Part shown: piece by piece, positions 12,453 to 23,887 of the stretch
Layout of the letters: each line of letters starts with the position of its first letter
Position numbering within the stretch: position 1 is the stretch's first letter
Source: Gymnopus androsaceus JB14
Lineage: Eukaryota > Basidiomycota > Agaricomycetes > Agaricales > Omphalotaceae
NCBI GenBank assembly: GCA_009733575.1
Contig: ML769508.1
Location: 62,001 to 126,000 of the forward strand
Reading direction: 5' to 3'
Length of the DNA stretch: 64,000 nucleotides
Notes under the pieces: model-generated
Seen by the model: only the letters and a program-made list of their open reading frames with translations
What the model was told of the DNA's origin: nothing
Databases searched by the model: none
Made by a program: the position numbers and the translations under genes

Positions 12453-14357
12453 ATCTACTCTAATCGACAGCGTGGTATGGACAACAGTAAGTATGCGGGA
12501 AGAACACCTCGAATGAAGTGATTGCGATAACAGTAATAATGAGATGCCGTCCAGAAAAACGAAGCGAAACGTCGAGGAGAGATTCAATTGCAGGAGCCTG
12601 TTCATGGAGTCGAGCGTCCAAAAACAAGGTAACAGAAAAAAAGAGAAAAAAAGGAAGAAACACGACCTAACACGTCTTGGTCTGACCCGATGCAAGAGCC
12701 TGAGGCTTCTCGTTCTCGTTCCTATCCACTCCCCTGTTCGAATGATAATTTGTCTTGACCGTCATCTTCGCCATGGCACCTGCCAGCTCCGAAACGCCCT
12801 TTCCAGCACTTCCTCCTTTCCCTTTCCCTCCTCCAGATCCTCCCTTTCCAGTAGCGTTCCCAGAACGAATAGATTCAAAATCAAGACCAACATTCGTATT
12901 CCAGATATTCCCGTCGGATCCCAAGCCCAGCCATAGACTCGTTCCCGCTCCGCGATTCAGATTATCGCCAGCTCCAGCTTCAGCAGACCCAGGATAAAGA
13001 CTCGAATTCTTTGCATTTTGTGATAAGAGTGGTTTCTTCTTCTCCTTCCCGACGGTTGCGGTCTGCAGCGCTCAAGGTACATTTACTTGCATGTTCGAGT
13101 AAGAGGCGATACATAGAGTGGTTGAACCCGACGCATTGGAGAGCGATGACAGCAACTTTTAGGGCGCCGATGGCGTAGAGTTGAGTAACTTCATAGGTGT
13201 TTTGAGGAGAGGCGTTTTTGCGGCCTTCGAGGGTCTCCCTGACGATATCTTGAGTGGTCTGTCGATACGGATATGTCAGTGGGAAAGAAAAAGAGAAGGG
13301 TGGAAGCACACTTCGACAGATAATGCTTCCCATTCCTTCATGGTCAGATCATCCAGTCTGAAAGCTTTGTACACGCCAGTATAGTACCAGACTCCGTCGT
13401 TGTTATAGAAACATTCTGTGATTCATTGCAATTAGCGTCCTCATTTTTCAACTAAACGCGAAATGCATTACCTGTAGGTTTGTCCATCTTCGACGTCAAA
13501 TCAGCCGGAGCCCATCGATGCACCGTCGTAGCACGAGGATCGGTGATGCATTTGAAGGAGGGAGTAAGGTAGTATCCATGTTCTTCACGCTGAGGGCACC
13601 AAGATGTAGTAAGTTGGTGTACGACACGGTAATTCGCTAGACTGAGAATGGGAGTGAAAGCGTGGGTGAGAAGACGAAACGAAAGCAAAGAAACCCTTAC
13701 GAGGCGCGAAGAGGCTACAGTAGACGTTAGTCAGCTCAAAATTGGCATCGATAAAAGACCTACCCCGGGAACAGAAGCAAGAAATTCGTACAGATTCACG
13801 TATGGAGTTGGGATGATGATAGGTTTGAGGACGTCGTTCGGAGCTTCATCTGGAATAGGAAAAGCAGCGAGAAGCTTGTTGCGAGCGTGGATGAGGTCTT
13901 GGGCTTCTTCAGAGGGAGCAGCGGATCTGATGAACCTAGGATGAAATTAGCTTTAGCCAAAGTGAACAAGATAACGACGTACAGTGAAGTTAAAGTCATC
14001 GTCTTCAAGCTCCAGAACAGTCTTTCGAGAGCTTGAAGTAGAGGATGTGATAGATAGTTCTGAAGATGAACGAGAAAGGACAAGAGGTCTACTAGCATCG
14101 GAATTCTGAAATTTTCGTAAATAAAACAATGTAATGGGCGTACAAAGAACGTCACCTTGGATGATTCTGCGGCAGCCTTCATCTCTTCGCAAGCAATCTC
14201 GGTCTTGAACTTGATACTTTCCAGGGTTCCAGCTTCTTTCTTCATCATCTCCGAAGGCTTCAGCTGCCCCAGTTCCTTCTCAAGGTGTTCAATCGTTTTG
14301 ACTTTTTGTTCTATCGAGATATACGCGTCCGAGAGGCGTTTAACGGCTTCATCTCGT
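12453..14357. repeat. Segmental duplication, partner of 3848-7183
   Basis: From CTACTCTAATCGACAGCGTG near 12453 to the sequence around the coiled-coil exon near 14357, the DNA runs parallel to 3848-7183 once the transposon is removed. Introns and the 3' flank are also conserved, so this is a DNA-level duplication in direct orientation rather than a retrocopy. The left copy lacks the first exon. Confidence 0.8.
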
Positions 14358-14591
14358 GCAGTTCTCGCGTCGACAGCATTTTTTCGTTCATTAGAGATAC
14401 TGAGAGCCATTTCTGTGACTTTGTAGGGATCCTAGGGATGGGCGAGTAAGTAGAAATCGAAAAAAAGATGAAAGAAAACATACCGCGGATTGCAGCAGGG
14501 CCAGCTGCTTCTTCAAGATTTTAATTTGGTTACTTGGAGAGACTTCATTAGGAAAGATTTCAGATTTGGGCGAGTTGCCTGTCGCAGTCAT
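12667..14591 (-). CDS. DUF6697-like coiled-coil protein, copy 2
   Basis: The start at 14591 gives MTATGNSPKSEIFPNEVSPS, followed by a clean intron (GTATGT to CTAG) and a coiled-coil exon (SDAYISIEQKVKTIEHLEKE). A Ser-rich linker (ITSSTSSSRKTVLELEDDD) precedes the core: LANYRVVHQLTTSWCPQ, HGYYLTPSFKCITDPR, then ECFYNNDGVWYYTGVYKAFR and TQDIVRETLEGRKNASPQNT, ending with a conserved CVGFNHSMYRLLLEHASKC. The order and motifs fit proteins with the agaricomycete domain I know as DUF6697; function is unknown. The Gly/Lys-rich tail (to QTKTC, stop at 12667) lies in a different frame from the core after about 13070, so either a small intron or a 1-base slip is present there. Otherwise intact, unlike copy 1. 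Confidence 0.6.
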
Positions 14592-14722
14592 TGAAAAAGA
14601 GTTATTTAAATTGACGCCTACCTGAGCGTCAATGCGAGTAGTTCATCACGACGGAACCATCCGCTCATTCTTTCTAACCCAAACCACCATCTAGCAGACA
14701 GATTGCAGTCTATCCACTAGAT

Positions 14723-16449
14723 ATGCTGCTGAACGCTGACATCATTCATCTCATATGCGAAGAGCTTGACCCAGCAAAGATTGACCGGTACAGCCGTGAT
14801 TCCCGGAAAGAGTTGAAAATGACCTTGTTGGCGCTCAGTCTCACCAATAAGAAGGCTTGGCTGGAACCAGCTCTTGATGTTCTCTGGAGGGAGATTAATA
14901 GCTTGCAACCGCTTCTTCATTTTCTACCAACAGCGAAAATCCCAGGAACAATAGCCAAGGTTCTTACTAGTTTCCTCTTGACCATGAGGGTCACATTATA
15001 CATAACCGGCTGAAGGTTGAACATCCACCCAGGTATTAAAGAGGATCACAAATATTCTCAAACTCAAGAAGCCCGATAGAGGAGTGTATCAAAAGGTTCT
15101 GCACAATCATGATTTTGTGATGGCAATAACTGACCGAAGTGTAGGTAGTAGTGAAAGGTCGGATAGATCCATCGCGTTGGAGCCGAATGCTCTACTACAC
15201 CTCTCGTGTTCGAGTTTTCTCGGTCGACTGCTACCCGGATGACTGCTGCCTCGATGCCTCAATATACACCAGATTTGGGGAAGCTCCGCAGTGTATATTC
15301 CCTCGCCTTCAAAAACTTGAACCAGTACCACTGCTCATATCCTCAGGAAGTCTTCCCTTCTTCATATCGGAATCTCTCCATGCTCTCCATTTTCCACCTT
15401 CTTTTGTCTACGAGGAAGACTGTGGACCATTCTTATCTGCCATAGCTCTGAAAATCCCCAATTTGGAGAGACTGACACTGTCATCTGAACAATTTTCGTC
15501 TTTTTCTTCATCGTTGAGCACTTTCAAAGAGCTCCGGGTTCTACGGATTCATAACCCTTTCAATCACTATGAAGAGGACTTCATTGCCACCATCTCCAGC
15601 TTGCAAAAGCTATCCGATCTCAGGCTCTACATTCCCTCTACGATCCAACTAAACTACAATGGAGCTGAGGGTGGATTTCTGTCATTGAAGTCCTTTTCAC
15701 TCGATGCTTCAGTTCATGAAACCCATGCATTTTTGTCTAATATCACATCCAGGGTGCTACAATCCCTTACCCTCCAGCTAATGATATGGACAGATCATGG
15801 TTTTCTTGACTTCCCTTCTCTTCTTCATCATTTCAACCTCATTGCAGTGAAGGTATCAGCCTTCAGCCTGCTTAACACATGCTGTATAAATCCAGTTCTG
15901 TATATGTCTCAGCCTGAGGAGGAAAATATGCAAGCCAATGATGCCAGCTTGTGGTCTGTGATTGCATCCTTCCTCCACTTGCAGGAAATGAAAGATTTTA
16001 GCTATTCATTTCCCATATATTTGTCAGATGAAAGGGTAGAAAGGATTGCATGTGCTTGGCATAACCTCACACATCTAGCTATTGATCCAATGGGACACTG
16101 GGGTTTAGATTCCGAGGCACACAAATCCACCTTCAACTCTCTCTCTTACTTTGCCCAGAACTGCCCAAAGTTAGAGTCTTTGGCTATGCCTATCTTGTAC
16201 AATTCACCTCTTCCCAACATTCTTTCACCTCCAACACTCTTTGCACATCCACTGCACACCTTTAGGTTCACTTTGCCTGGTAATTTAGAAGATGTTGCTG
16301 GTGTTGCTATCCGCCTTGATGGAGTCTTCCCTTCCCTTGATAAAGTCTCGGGGGAGTATAGCTCTGGCAATTGGTGGAAAGTAACCAGTATGATCAAGGA
16401 TGAGCTACAGGCTACTCATCGGGGGCATGGGAGGCACAAAACCATGTAA
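14723..16449 (+). CDS. F-box-like / leucine-rich-repeat-type protein
   Basis: The start MLLNADIIHLICEELDP is a short F-box-like helix pair of the kind found in agaricomycete F-box proteins, followed by LALSLTNKKAWLEPALDVLW. Introns lie between about 14955 and 15150 (one acceptor probably just before GTAGTAGTGAAAGG). The main exon, open from about 15140 to 16449, contains irregular leucine-rich units such as LHALHFPPSF, IPNLERLTLSS and FKELRVLRIHNPF. F-box proteins of this type probably select targets for SCF ubiquitin ligases; the partner cannot be predicted. The gene is divergent from the DUF6697-like gene, with 131 bp between the two start codons. Exact splicing of the first 430 bases is not settled. 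Confidence 0.6.
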
Positions 16450-16965
16450 ACCAATGCCCCATGACCTGGTATAGGTCTATGAAACCACTGGAGTAACCTC
16501 ATGTTCAGCCTGCCAGCATCCCATTTCCTTCCTTCTTCTCTCTATGCCAACATGCAACCATGCCACTCAACCACTTTAACTGCTGCCGAATTCATACAAT
16601 GTCCTCACCAAAAGGAAGGAAGCTTCTGCTAGCAGAGCCACCCACAATGCATAGTGGAGAATTGAGGTAGCATTTGCTAGTTTTTTACTTTGTATTTACT
16701 ACTGCTACAGCAACCAAAGAATGTTAAACGGCGAGGAAACAAGATGGCCAAAAGTTTTGAAATTTCATTATTGGCTCGTGGTAACGGGTCCAAGACTCAA
16801 GGTGTACATAGATATTCAATAGTCAAAAAAACTTTCTTGGTAAGGGGTGTGCATTTCGGTGGAGATAGAATCATTTGAACATGTATGAGAAAAGAAGCAT
16901 AAGTTCCAGAAATTTGCTACGGATTTCTACTTCAATAGTAAGCCAAGGCTGACATCCCCATACTT
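16450..16965. other. Intergenic between convergent genes, nothing seen
   Basis: This stretch holds the 3' flanks of the F-box gene (plus) and of an ARD-like gene (minus). Only short ORFs without resemblance are present. Confidence 0.5.
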
Positions 16966-17774
16966 TCACTTTCCAATACTCCTCAGGTAGCGCAGTCGAG
17001 CGGGATGGTTCTCTGTGTCCTTTCCTATCACCCAGTTGATGTCCGAAGATGAAAGGTCCTTCTGGAGAATTGGATGGTAGATGAGAAAGAATGATAGTCA
17101 TTTCACAGGGGAAAAGACACACATTGTAGCAAAGTAGGACGTCAAGATGGCCCTCAGCGCCTTTAAAAGCGACTCTGGTGTGAGCTCCTCCTGGGGCATA
17201 CATCAAAACTCCTTTCGAAAGGATGACACGAATCCACATGTTTTCATAAGGATCTGGATGAGTTTCGAAAGATTATGAACTCTGGCACTCGAACTTCGAA
17301 GTACCGGTTGATGTACACACCTTCAATGTCGTAGTAAGCCTCCCCGTCGATGCATATAAGCGTAATATCAGTGGTTGCAGTATAGCTAAGAAGGTATGTT
17401 CAGTATTAGGCTAGAATCGGACATTATAACGCGCGAACGAACTAGTCTTTATATTTCTGCAATTTTGCAGTCTCTCTTGCTTTCTCTTCGACCTGAAATA
17501 GAAGATTATATGAGAACGATATCAAAAGCTAGAATTTACTTACCGACACTGCATTCTGAATCGTTTCCGATGCTAAGATATGGATCATGTCTGTGATCTT
17601 GGTTTGTCCAAACTTCTGAGCAATCGCTGCTCCTTGCGTTTCAATGTCGTCGCCGGCCAGCATCCTGATTTGCCATCCGAGAGCTTGCAGCGTCTCTGGC
17701 GGAACTGCGCGCGAGTCTTGCGGAAGAGGATTTTCTCCGGGAGGACTGTTATGATAAAATGCACGAATGGACAT
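16966..17774 (-). CDS. ARD-like cupin protein, copy A
   Basis: The start MSIRAFYHNSPPGENPLPQD mirrors the N-terminus of acireductone dioxygenases (R-A-[YF]-Y-x-D-x-x-PGD-x-x-x-P), which act in methionine salvage. After introns with GTAAGT and GTTCGT donors come TATTDITLICIDGEAYYDIE, then WIRVILSKGVLMYAPGGAHT, and the tail ENHPARLRYLRSIGK with the stop at 16966. These align to the family strands IRYILDGSGYFDVR, WIRIxxxKGDMVxLPAGIYH and the C-terminal tail. The HxH...E cluster of true enzymes is absent (TATTDIT stands there), and the single His in GGAHT is offset by one residue. I infer an ARD fold without the metal site. All exons are open. Function unknown. Confidence 0.6.
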
Positions 17775-18200
17775 TGTGGACTCGGTATCAAATGAAGAGC
17801 TCGCGGGGATTCTTCTATATATGAGAATTCTGAGTCGATATCATTGGGATTCTATCGTAGATTAAAGCCCAAGTTCCCAATTCTTACTTTAGATGGTATA
17901 ATCGATACGATAGTGACAAGATCCCAATATTCTTCGGAGCTCAATTCTAAGTTTAACTGACAGATGTCACTTCTCACCTTTAATGGAACCCGTGAAAACA
18001 GTGAGGCACTGCTTGAAAGATGAGCCACTGAGTGAGAGAGTCACTTCGCATTTCAGTGTCCCTTCAGGTGGATTTCTATTTGTCCAAGTCAAAGAATGCG
18101 TGGCCAATTTGAATATTTTCCATATGAGACGAAGAAGTATGCTCCATGAGTGTACCCCAAAAGTTCGTTATGGTTCCTAGTGCTAACAAAAAAGGATTGG
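17775..18200. other. Intergenic, upstream flank of ARD-like copy A
   Basis: This AT-rich stretch probably carries the promoter of copy A. Only small ORFs without resemblance are present. Confidence 0.4.
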
Positions 18201-18301
18201 CATCCCCACTCACTGTTCACTTCTCAATACTATTCAGATGGCGCAGTCGAGATGGGTGGTTCTCTGCCTCCTTTCCTACCACCCACTCCATGTCTGCGTC
18301 T
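18201..18301 (-). pseudogene. Relic of the 3' end of an ARD-like gene
   Basis: About 100 bp (TACTATTCAGATGGCGCAGT and neighbours) match the last exon and intron of copy A at 16953-17050, including the part encoding HPARLRYL. The rest of the gene is not recognisable. It lies just downstream of the DUF7330-like gene. Confidence 0.5.
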
Positions 18302-18443
18302 TTCCGGAAATTTAGTCAGATATGCAACACGGTTGGCACACCAGCGTGTTATCTATCTAAATATTTAAGGACCGCGCATAGTACCATGGCTGTGCTAGTT
18401 ATTTTACAGACCTCAGAAATAATATATGTATCGAGCATGGCCT

Positions 18444-19743
18444 TCAAAGCCGAAGGGTTACCGGTGCCATCGAAGTTGTCACCTTGATGTCTCCGCGCCA
18501 CCTTCCTTCGTCACTAGAACAAATCCATCCCCGCTTCTTTGTATTTCCATCCGATTCAAATACCAGCAATCGCTGTCCCTGCTGTCGTCTTCCACTTCCG
18601 TCCCCAAAGCCAGCCTGAGTATATGCCATGGATGTTTGCACTCGAACGCGCCTTCATATGTTTTCGGCGGTGAAACATCCGCAGGCCCGAGAGAGCCAGA
18701 TGCTCGGAGCTGAAGGTTACATGATCGGGGCGCAGAAGGAAACGTGAGAGTCAATGGACCGTTTTGGGTGGTAGCATTGACAGAGAAATTGCCTCCACGC
18801 TCAGTCGAGGCTTGACTCTGACTTTGAGCTGTAGCACTGCGAGGGTCAAGGGAAAGAATTATTGATGCCGCGATAGGACTACAGACAAGTGAGCGAGAAG
18901 CGAAAGAGAGAAACATTAGAGGAAATGTACCCATTCGAAGATTTCATAGTCAGCTCAGAAAAGTTGGCAGCGTCCATGTTTTGTAGAAACACAGAAGCAC
19001 GGATATGGGAGTTGCTGGTTATGAGATTGAGGGATGAGCTAGCAGAGAACGATCCTTCGACGGGAGCATTGCTCGTCTCGATGTTGGCCCTACGTGCGCT
19101 GAACGACTGGGAAAATAAGTAATTAGAGCATTAAGAGTTAGCGGTGTTCATACCTCGACTAATATCGGTACGTTGGAGGTGCGGAGTGAAATGGAACGGA
19201 AATGCACAGTAGAAGCCAAGTTGTCAAGCTGATGAGGGAACAGAGGCATGTCTGTCTCAAAGCTCTTGAGCTTCAGTACGTCGGTTCCGGATTTTGGCAA
19301 CGTAACCACCACTTTAGCTTGGAAGTGTGCACCGGAGAAACGCGAAGGCCGTTTTCTCGTCTGTATAGCACGCCAAGTAAGCACTTGAGTCTGCCTATCA
19401 AACAGAATCTCACCAAAATACCAATCCCGTATTGATTCTCCTTCCTCTTCAGCTCGCAAACTTTGACCAAATCAAAAACATGCGCAGGATAATATTCAAT
19501 GATAACCTTCATTGAAACGCAATCCGCATCCCCTTGGTCACTTTGAGTCATTTGAAAGGTCCCAGAAGCCAAGTCGCCTCGGGATATGCAGAACAATCTA
19601 TCTGCAGAGCTGGCAGGGAAGAGGAAAACGGCTTCTCTCGCTTCGAATTTCCGCTGGGAAGGCGCAATTGTAGACCATGACGCATCGTTATCAAGCGTAA
19701 GACCAGGAGGAACTGGCCAGTCAGAGCAGGAGGGAGTCGACAT
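18444..19743 (-). CDS. DUF7330-like protein, possibly frameshifted near its end
   Basis: The start at 19743 gives MSTPSCSDWPVPPGLTLDND. The body has the pattern I associate with agaricomycete DUF7330 proteins: FCISRGDLASGTFQMTQ, HFQAKVVVTLP, then repeated short motifs of the type LxTSNxPI (LRTSNVPILVE, ETSNAPVEGSF, TMKSSNGPIAASI) that probably form a beta-solenoid or adhesin-like sheet. Introns with GTGAGA, GTATGA and GTACAT donors remove cleanly. Near 18500-18520 the frame slips by one: the first frame stops at 18479, while the typical family ending (GDIKVTTSMAPVTLRL) continues in the next frame to 18444. Function is unknown; the slip may be a mutation or an error. Confidence 0.5.
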
Positions 19744-20210
19744 CTTGAGGTCTAAGATGGAGAAAGGAGATTATGAATGAAGTCTCGTGCAGCACTGCAG
19801 ACAGTTTCAAGTTATATAGAAAGGACGTACTGCGGAAGCAGCGGCATGTGAGCTGCAGCTACGCAAAGAAGAATCGGGTCTTCATTCTATTGCGTAGTCA
19901 GATAAAGTCGGTGGTATCTGCGAAAAAGCTGCGCGATCCAGAATCCAGATGCAGATTGAACTAGACGCGTGACGCGTGACAAGTCTCGGCGCTAAACGCG
20001 CTACGCGCACGAGCGTCGAGCGCTACCATAGGTAGCCTATTTTATTATTTACGCGTCAGCGAATCTCGTTTGAACATTTGGATAGAATAGCTGGCCGGAA
20101 ATTCTCGGAGATCCAGCGAACATGAACAATATTGTTCATTCAACATTGATCATATTTCGAAATTCGCGGTAGTTTGAGTGCAGTAAGTATGTATGTACAA
20201 ACTACATCGT
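19744..20210. other. Intergenic, GC-rich inverted motifs
   Basis: Contains the tandem GACGCGTGACGCGTGAC near 19968 and a CGCG-rich stretch (GCTACGCGCACGAGCGTCGA). Probably promoter of the DUF7330-like gene plus the 3' flank of ARD-like copy B. No gene seen. Confidence 0.4.
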
Positions 20211-21049
20211 TTACAACCCAAGACTTTTAAGATATGCCTGACGAGCTGGACTGTTTTCTGCAGCTAATTTACCCCAGGTCAAGGTCACTGGAGTGCTCTG
20301 TAAAAATGTGAGAAGGGGCTGAACTCGAAAGCATGGCAAATGAACCTTGAAAAACAACTTGAAGAGGATGTTGGGATGCTCAGACCAAACAAAACTCCGC
20401 AGAGAGCCTTCAGGTACATGCATAAGGGTTCCTTCAGACATTTCAAAGCGAATCCAAGATTTGGAAACCGGATCTGGAAGCGATGTTGGCTGAACCATTC
20501 GCACTTGTACCAGGGACAAGAATACGTTATTCACCTTCAACGTCGCCCACGGAGTTTCCTTTTAGGACTACGGCTATGAGCTCTGGAGAAAGTAGGCAGG
20601 CTTTTGAGTTGGGTCCATTCCTGAAAGTTCCATCCCGTCATTATTAGTGAACATAGGTTGAGCTCAAGTTACACGTCCAGTCTCTTACAAGTCTGTGTTT
20701 GATAATCCCTTGGAAACCATGTCTCCGATCCATTCCTGCACCTGTGAAAGAAATATTTCATTAAAATAAACATGCTATTAGATATGTAATAGAATGAACT
20801 GACCTTACGCGAGTTATCCGCGCTGCCAGTGGGCTTAAAATCCCAAACCAATGTTGTTTCTTCTGTGAGCGGGTATCCTAAACTTTGTGCCAATTTCCTA
20901 GCCTCTTCTTCGTAATTTTTTCCTTCAGAAAATTGTCGAAGAGTCCATCCGAGAGCAGCAAAGTTCTCGACTGAAGCTGGACGCAATGATTCAGAATCAG
21001 TGAGAGACGCATCGCCTGGGGGGCCGTTGTGATAAAAGGCTCTGATCAT
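20211..21049 (-). CDS. ARD-like cupin protein, copy B
   Basis: The start MIRAFYHNGPPGDASLTDSE is followed by RPASVENFAALGWTLRQF and an acidic helix (YEEEARKLAQSLGYPL), then TTLVWDFKPTG. Downstream exons read VQEWIGDMVSKGL, NSKACLLSPELIAVVLKGNS, SWIRFEMSEGTLMHVPEGSL and ENSPARQAYLKSLGL, with the stop at 20211. The position of the metal-binding HxHxxxxE of acireductone dioxygenase holds LLSPELIA, and the fourth ligand region reads VPEGSLRSF, so no ligand is kept. All exons splice in frame; the last intron has a GT donor (GTTCAT), unlike copies C-F. Probably expressed but not an acireductone dioxygenase. Confidence 0.6.
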
Positions 21050-21278
21050 GTTAACGTTTGAATGGATTTTGGCAGTTTGTCGAGTTTATTAAAAAAAGGG
21101 CTACGCTAGTTCGCGCGAAAATACTCGTGGAATGCACACTCGCACAGTCAGTTATGCTTCAGCCTCGTGCACATCCAAAAAATCCAGGTTGGTTTCGACC
21201 GTCGAAGTCACCATCTTCCGATAAGATCCAATTCGATCCAAAGACAAAACTAATCTTGCACTCCATCCGAATCCCCAC

Positions 21279-22205
21279 TTACACCTCAAGACCCTTCAGA
21301 TATTCTTGACGAGCTGGATGGCTTTCCAATGCGGCCTTATCCGAAATCAAGTTGATTGGAGCACCCTGAAGAAAACGAATGTGAGGGATCGTCGATTTCA
21401 TTGTAGTTACTCTACTTGCCTCGAAAAGCATGAGGATCTTGTACGAATCTGATTTGAAAATGCTCCACAGAGAGCCGCTCGGTACACGCAACAACATGCC
21501 TTCCGTCACAAGCCGAAACCAAGATTTGGAGAGAGGAGATGGCATTACGAAAATCGTACGGCCGATAGTAAGGAATTCACCTTCAAAATCGAGAAGAGCA
21601 GTTCCAGATAGAACACCCCTACAAAGGCAGGGGAAAATTTTTGCCGTTGGTGTATTCCTAACGTCGTATTCTGCGTGAATATCGAGAATATACATCCGTA
21701 CTCTCTAATTGGCCACTTACGCATCCGATGATAAAGACTCCTTTGGAAGGCAAGTCTTTGATCCATTCCTGAATCTGCAAGGAAATGTACATCGATCAGC
21801 TACGCTCCTAATACCTGTGATAGGAAGGAGAGAACCAACCGGAGTCGTGTTGCTACCGGCGTTTCGCTAAAATCCCAAACAAGAGTTGAGTCTTCCGTGA
21901 AAGGCCCCCGGAATATCCTACTGAGCTCTGTCCGGCTCGCCGGTCTCAAGTACGCTATGATTTTGGGCTCGAGTACGCTATTTCGGACAGAGCTCAGTAG
22001 GAGATTCCGGGGCCTTCCGTGAACTTGTACCTTGAATCTGTGCCAGTGTCTTGGCCTCCTCGTAGTCTTCTTGTTTAGTAACGTCAAGTTGTCGAACAAT
22101 CCACCCGATAGCCAGCAAAGTTCTTGACTGGAGCTGGATGTAAAGAGTCCGATAGAGAGAGAGACGTATCTCCCGGTGGGTTGTTGTAATAGAAGCTCTG
22201 ATCAT
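21279..22205 (-). pseudogene. ARD-like copy C, broken by frameshifts and a MITE
   Basis: The 3' half is good: GTALLDFEGEFL, SWFRLVTEGMLLRVPSGSLW, then a GC-AG intron and SHPARQEYLKGLEV with the stop at 21279. The first exon is broken. After MIRA a missing base puts the family sequence (FYYNNPPGDTSLSLSDSLHP) out of frame, it returns as LLAIGWIVRQLD, and a 114 bp element (21902-22015) then interrupts the segment before STLVWDF. A downstream start is possible but would lose the N-terminal third. I judge it a pseudogene. Confidence 0.6.
21902..22015. mobile_element. 114-bp hAT-like MITE inside ARD-like copy C
   Basis: The ends are inverted repeats of about 32 bp (AGGCCCCCGGAATATCCTAC and the inverse, two differences), and the flanks TCCGTGAA at 21894-21901 and 22016-22023 are an 8-bp target duplication. 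The core has two TACGCTAT boxes and CGGACAG. This core is nearly identical to part of the 450-bp element at 40167-40616, so the two belong to one family. Confidence 0.85.
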
Positions 22206-23887
22206 CTTTGGGGGGTTTCACCGTCAATGGTCTGACTTCATGTGTATATAAATCGAAGAGTGCACCCTAGCTTGATATGTTATGTTTTGTATAGGGCATT
22301 CACAAGATGGTCAATTAAGCTCAGTCTTTTCTCAGCCAGTAGTTCAACCTGGTAGATCTCGATATATTGCACGTATGCAAGTTTTCTGTGAGTGGGATCT
22401 CGATAGTTTTTCTCGACTCGGAGCAGATGGATAGTCAGGACGGATAATGTGTTTGATGAGCCTAGGCAAAGAAGGAGCAAAGCTCTATATCGATGGCTTA
22501 GTCGGATAAAGAAAGAATAGACTCGGAAACGCGGCCCGGCGCATCCTTCTCTCAAGTCGCGACTAGCCTCCCATATTCACCAAAACCAGGATCCAGGACG
22601 AAGTAGGAATCTGAAACACACAAAGAGACTTTGCGCAAGAGATTCGCGCAGGAAACAGGAAATGGATTCACGCTCAGAAATCGCGGTAGAAATGCCAGAC
22701 GTTGGCACCATTTTCTTGCTCTAACTATGAGATTGTTTCTTGCATGCAACTACACTCCGGGTCCTATTCACTGGTTCCTCCATACGGTTTCCCTACGCTC
22801 CGTCTACGCATCCCGTCGATACCCTCCAGATTTTAGTCGCCAAAACGCAATGTAACTGTATTCGATACACGTATACGGTACAGGTTGCATCTTCACTGAA
22901 TTCAACCATCTAGTATTTCCCTTTTCGTCAGCGCATAACGCCAGAACTCTGACTCTTCACTCACCCTTCAATTTTGGATTACCTGCTTACGCCGCCCACT
23001 CAAAATCCGACTTGGACGCTGCTACTCCAGTACGACGGACCATGGCTTCCTTTGCCGCCCGTTGTCCATATTCTGTTCCTTCTAATCTCATTATTATTCC
23101 GAGTCCGACTTTGTCTTTCTTGATACTCGACTGTTCCTACGACTCCTTCCGCTACCACTTCTGCTTCATCACGACCTTACATCCGCTAATGCACCCTTCA
23201 CTTGGACTACCATTCCGCTATGAACTCCTCCACTCAACTGCCCAATTATGCCTGCATTGCTGCGGCTACCTTGGATGCCTACCTACTTCCGAGTTGCGCC
23301 CGGCTCCAGTGATCAATGACGGCTTCCTGAGTTGAAGGGACTCGGAGTAAGCATAAGAAGAAGGCGGTGGATTTGGATTCAGACCGTGGATGAGTTTTGG
23401 CACTCTTTCTGTCTTCCTATCGCTGATTAGTCATCGTTATTTTGCTCCAGCGCCGCTTTGGCTCTCGATTTCCTGCTCCTTATGGTTATGCTTTCTGTCG
23501 GTTCGCTATCGCTGTCGAGTGTTGTTTGACTTTTGTTTTATTATGTCTACCAGTAAGTAATAATGCCCTGAGTTGGTTACAGCACTTCGACTGTTATATT
23601 TTGTAGTAGTAGCCTGCAATCGGAAGGTCGAGAGTAGAGCTCTCTGGAGATGTGCAATTCGCACGACCGTATTCTTTTGGCAGGTTGTCGCTACACAAGC
23701 TCGACTTGCTTCGAGCATACTTGATGGATTCTTTTTGAGCTTTCGATTTTGGTCCACAATTCACTTTCACATTATTGATCTATTGATTATTGAACATTGG
23801 CGAAAAGAGAGGCAGGATAAGTGTGCAGAAGTTTCCGACCAAGGGATTAGCAAAGCTCAAAGACTACACAGATACAAAGCTATTGTT
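22206..23887. other. Long intergenic stretch, no gene recognised
   Basis: Several ORFs of 65-107 codons occur on both strands but none shows a recognisable motif or splice pattern. The plus strand from 22780 to 23350 is rich in pyrimidine triplets (CTT, TAC, TCC). It may be old repeat sequence, but I see no terminal repeats. Confidence 0.4.

Noticed and set aside
12544..12997. Plus-strand Ser/Arg and Pro-rich ORFs
   Set aside because: Antisense of the tail of the second DUF6697-like copy, with no start context or introns.
19968..19985. GACGCGTGACGCGTGAC as an origin or MluI-box promoter
   Set aside because: Only two copies and no supporting context; kept as a note.
22280..23335. ORFs of 65-107 codons on both strands
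   Set aside because: No family pattern, overlapping in several frames, composition like non-coding pyrimidine-rich DNA.
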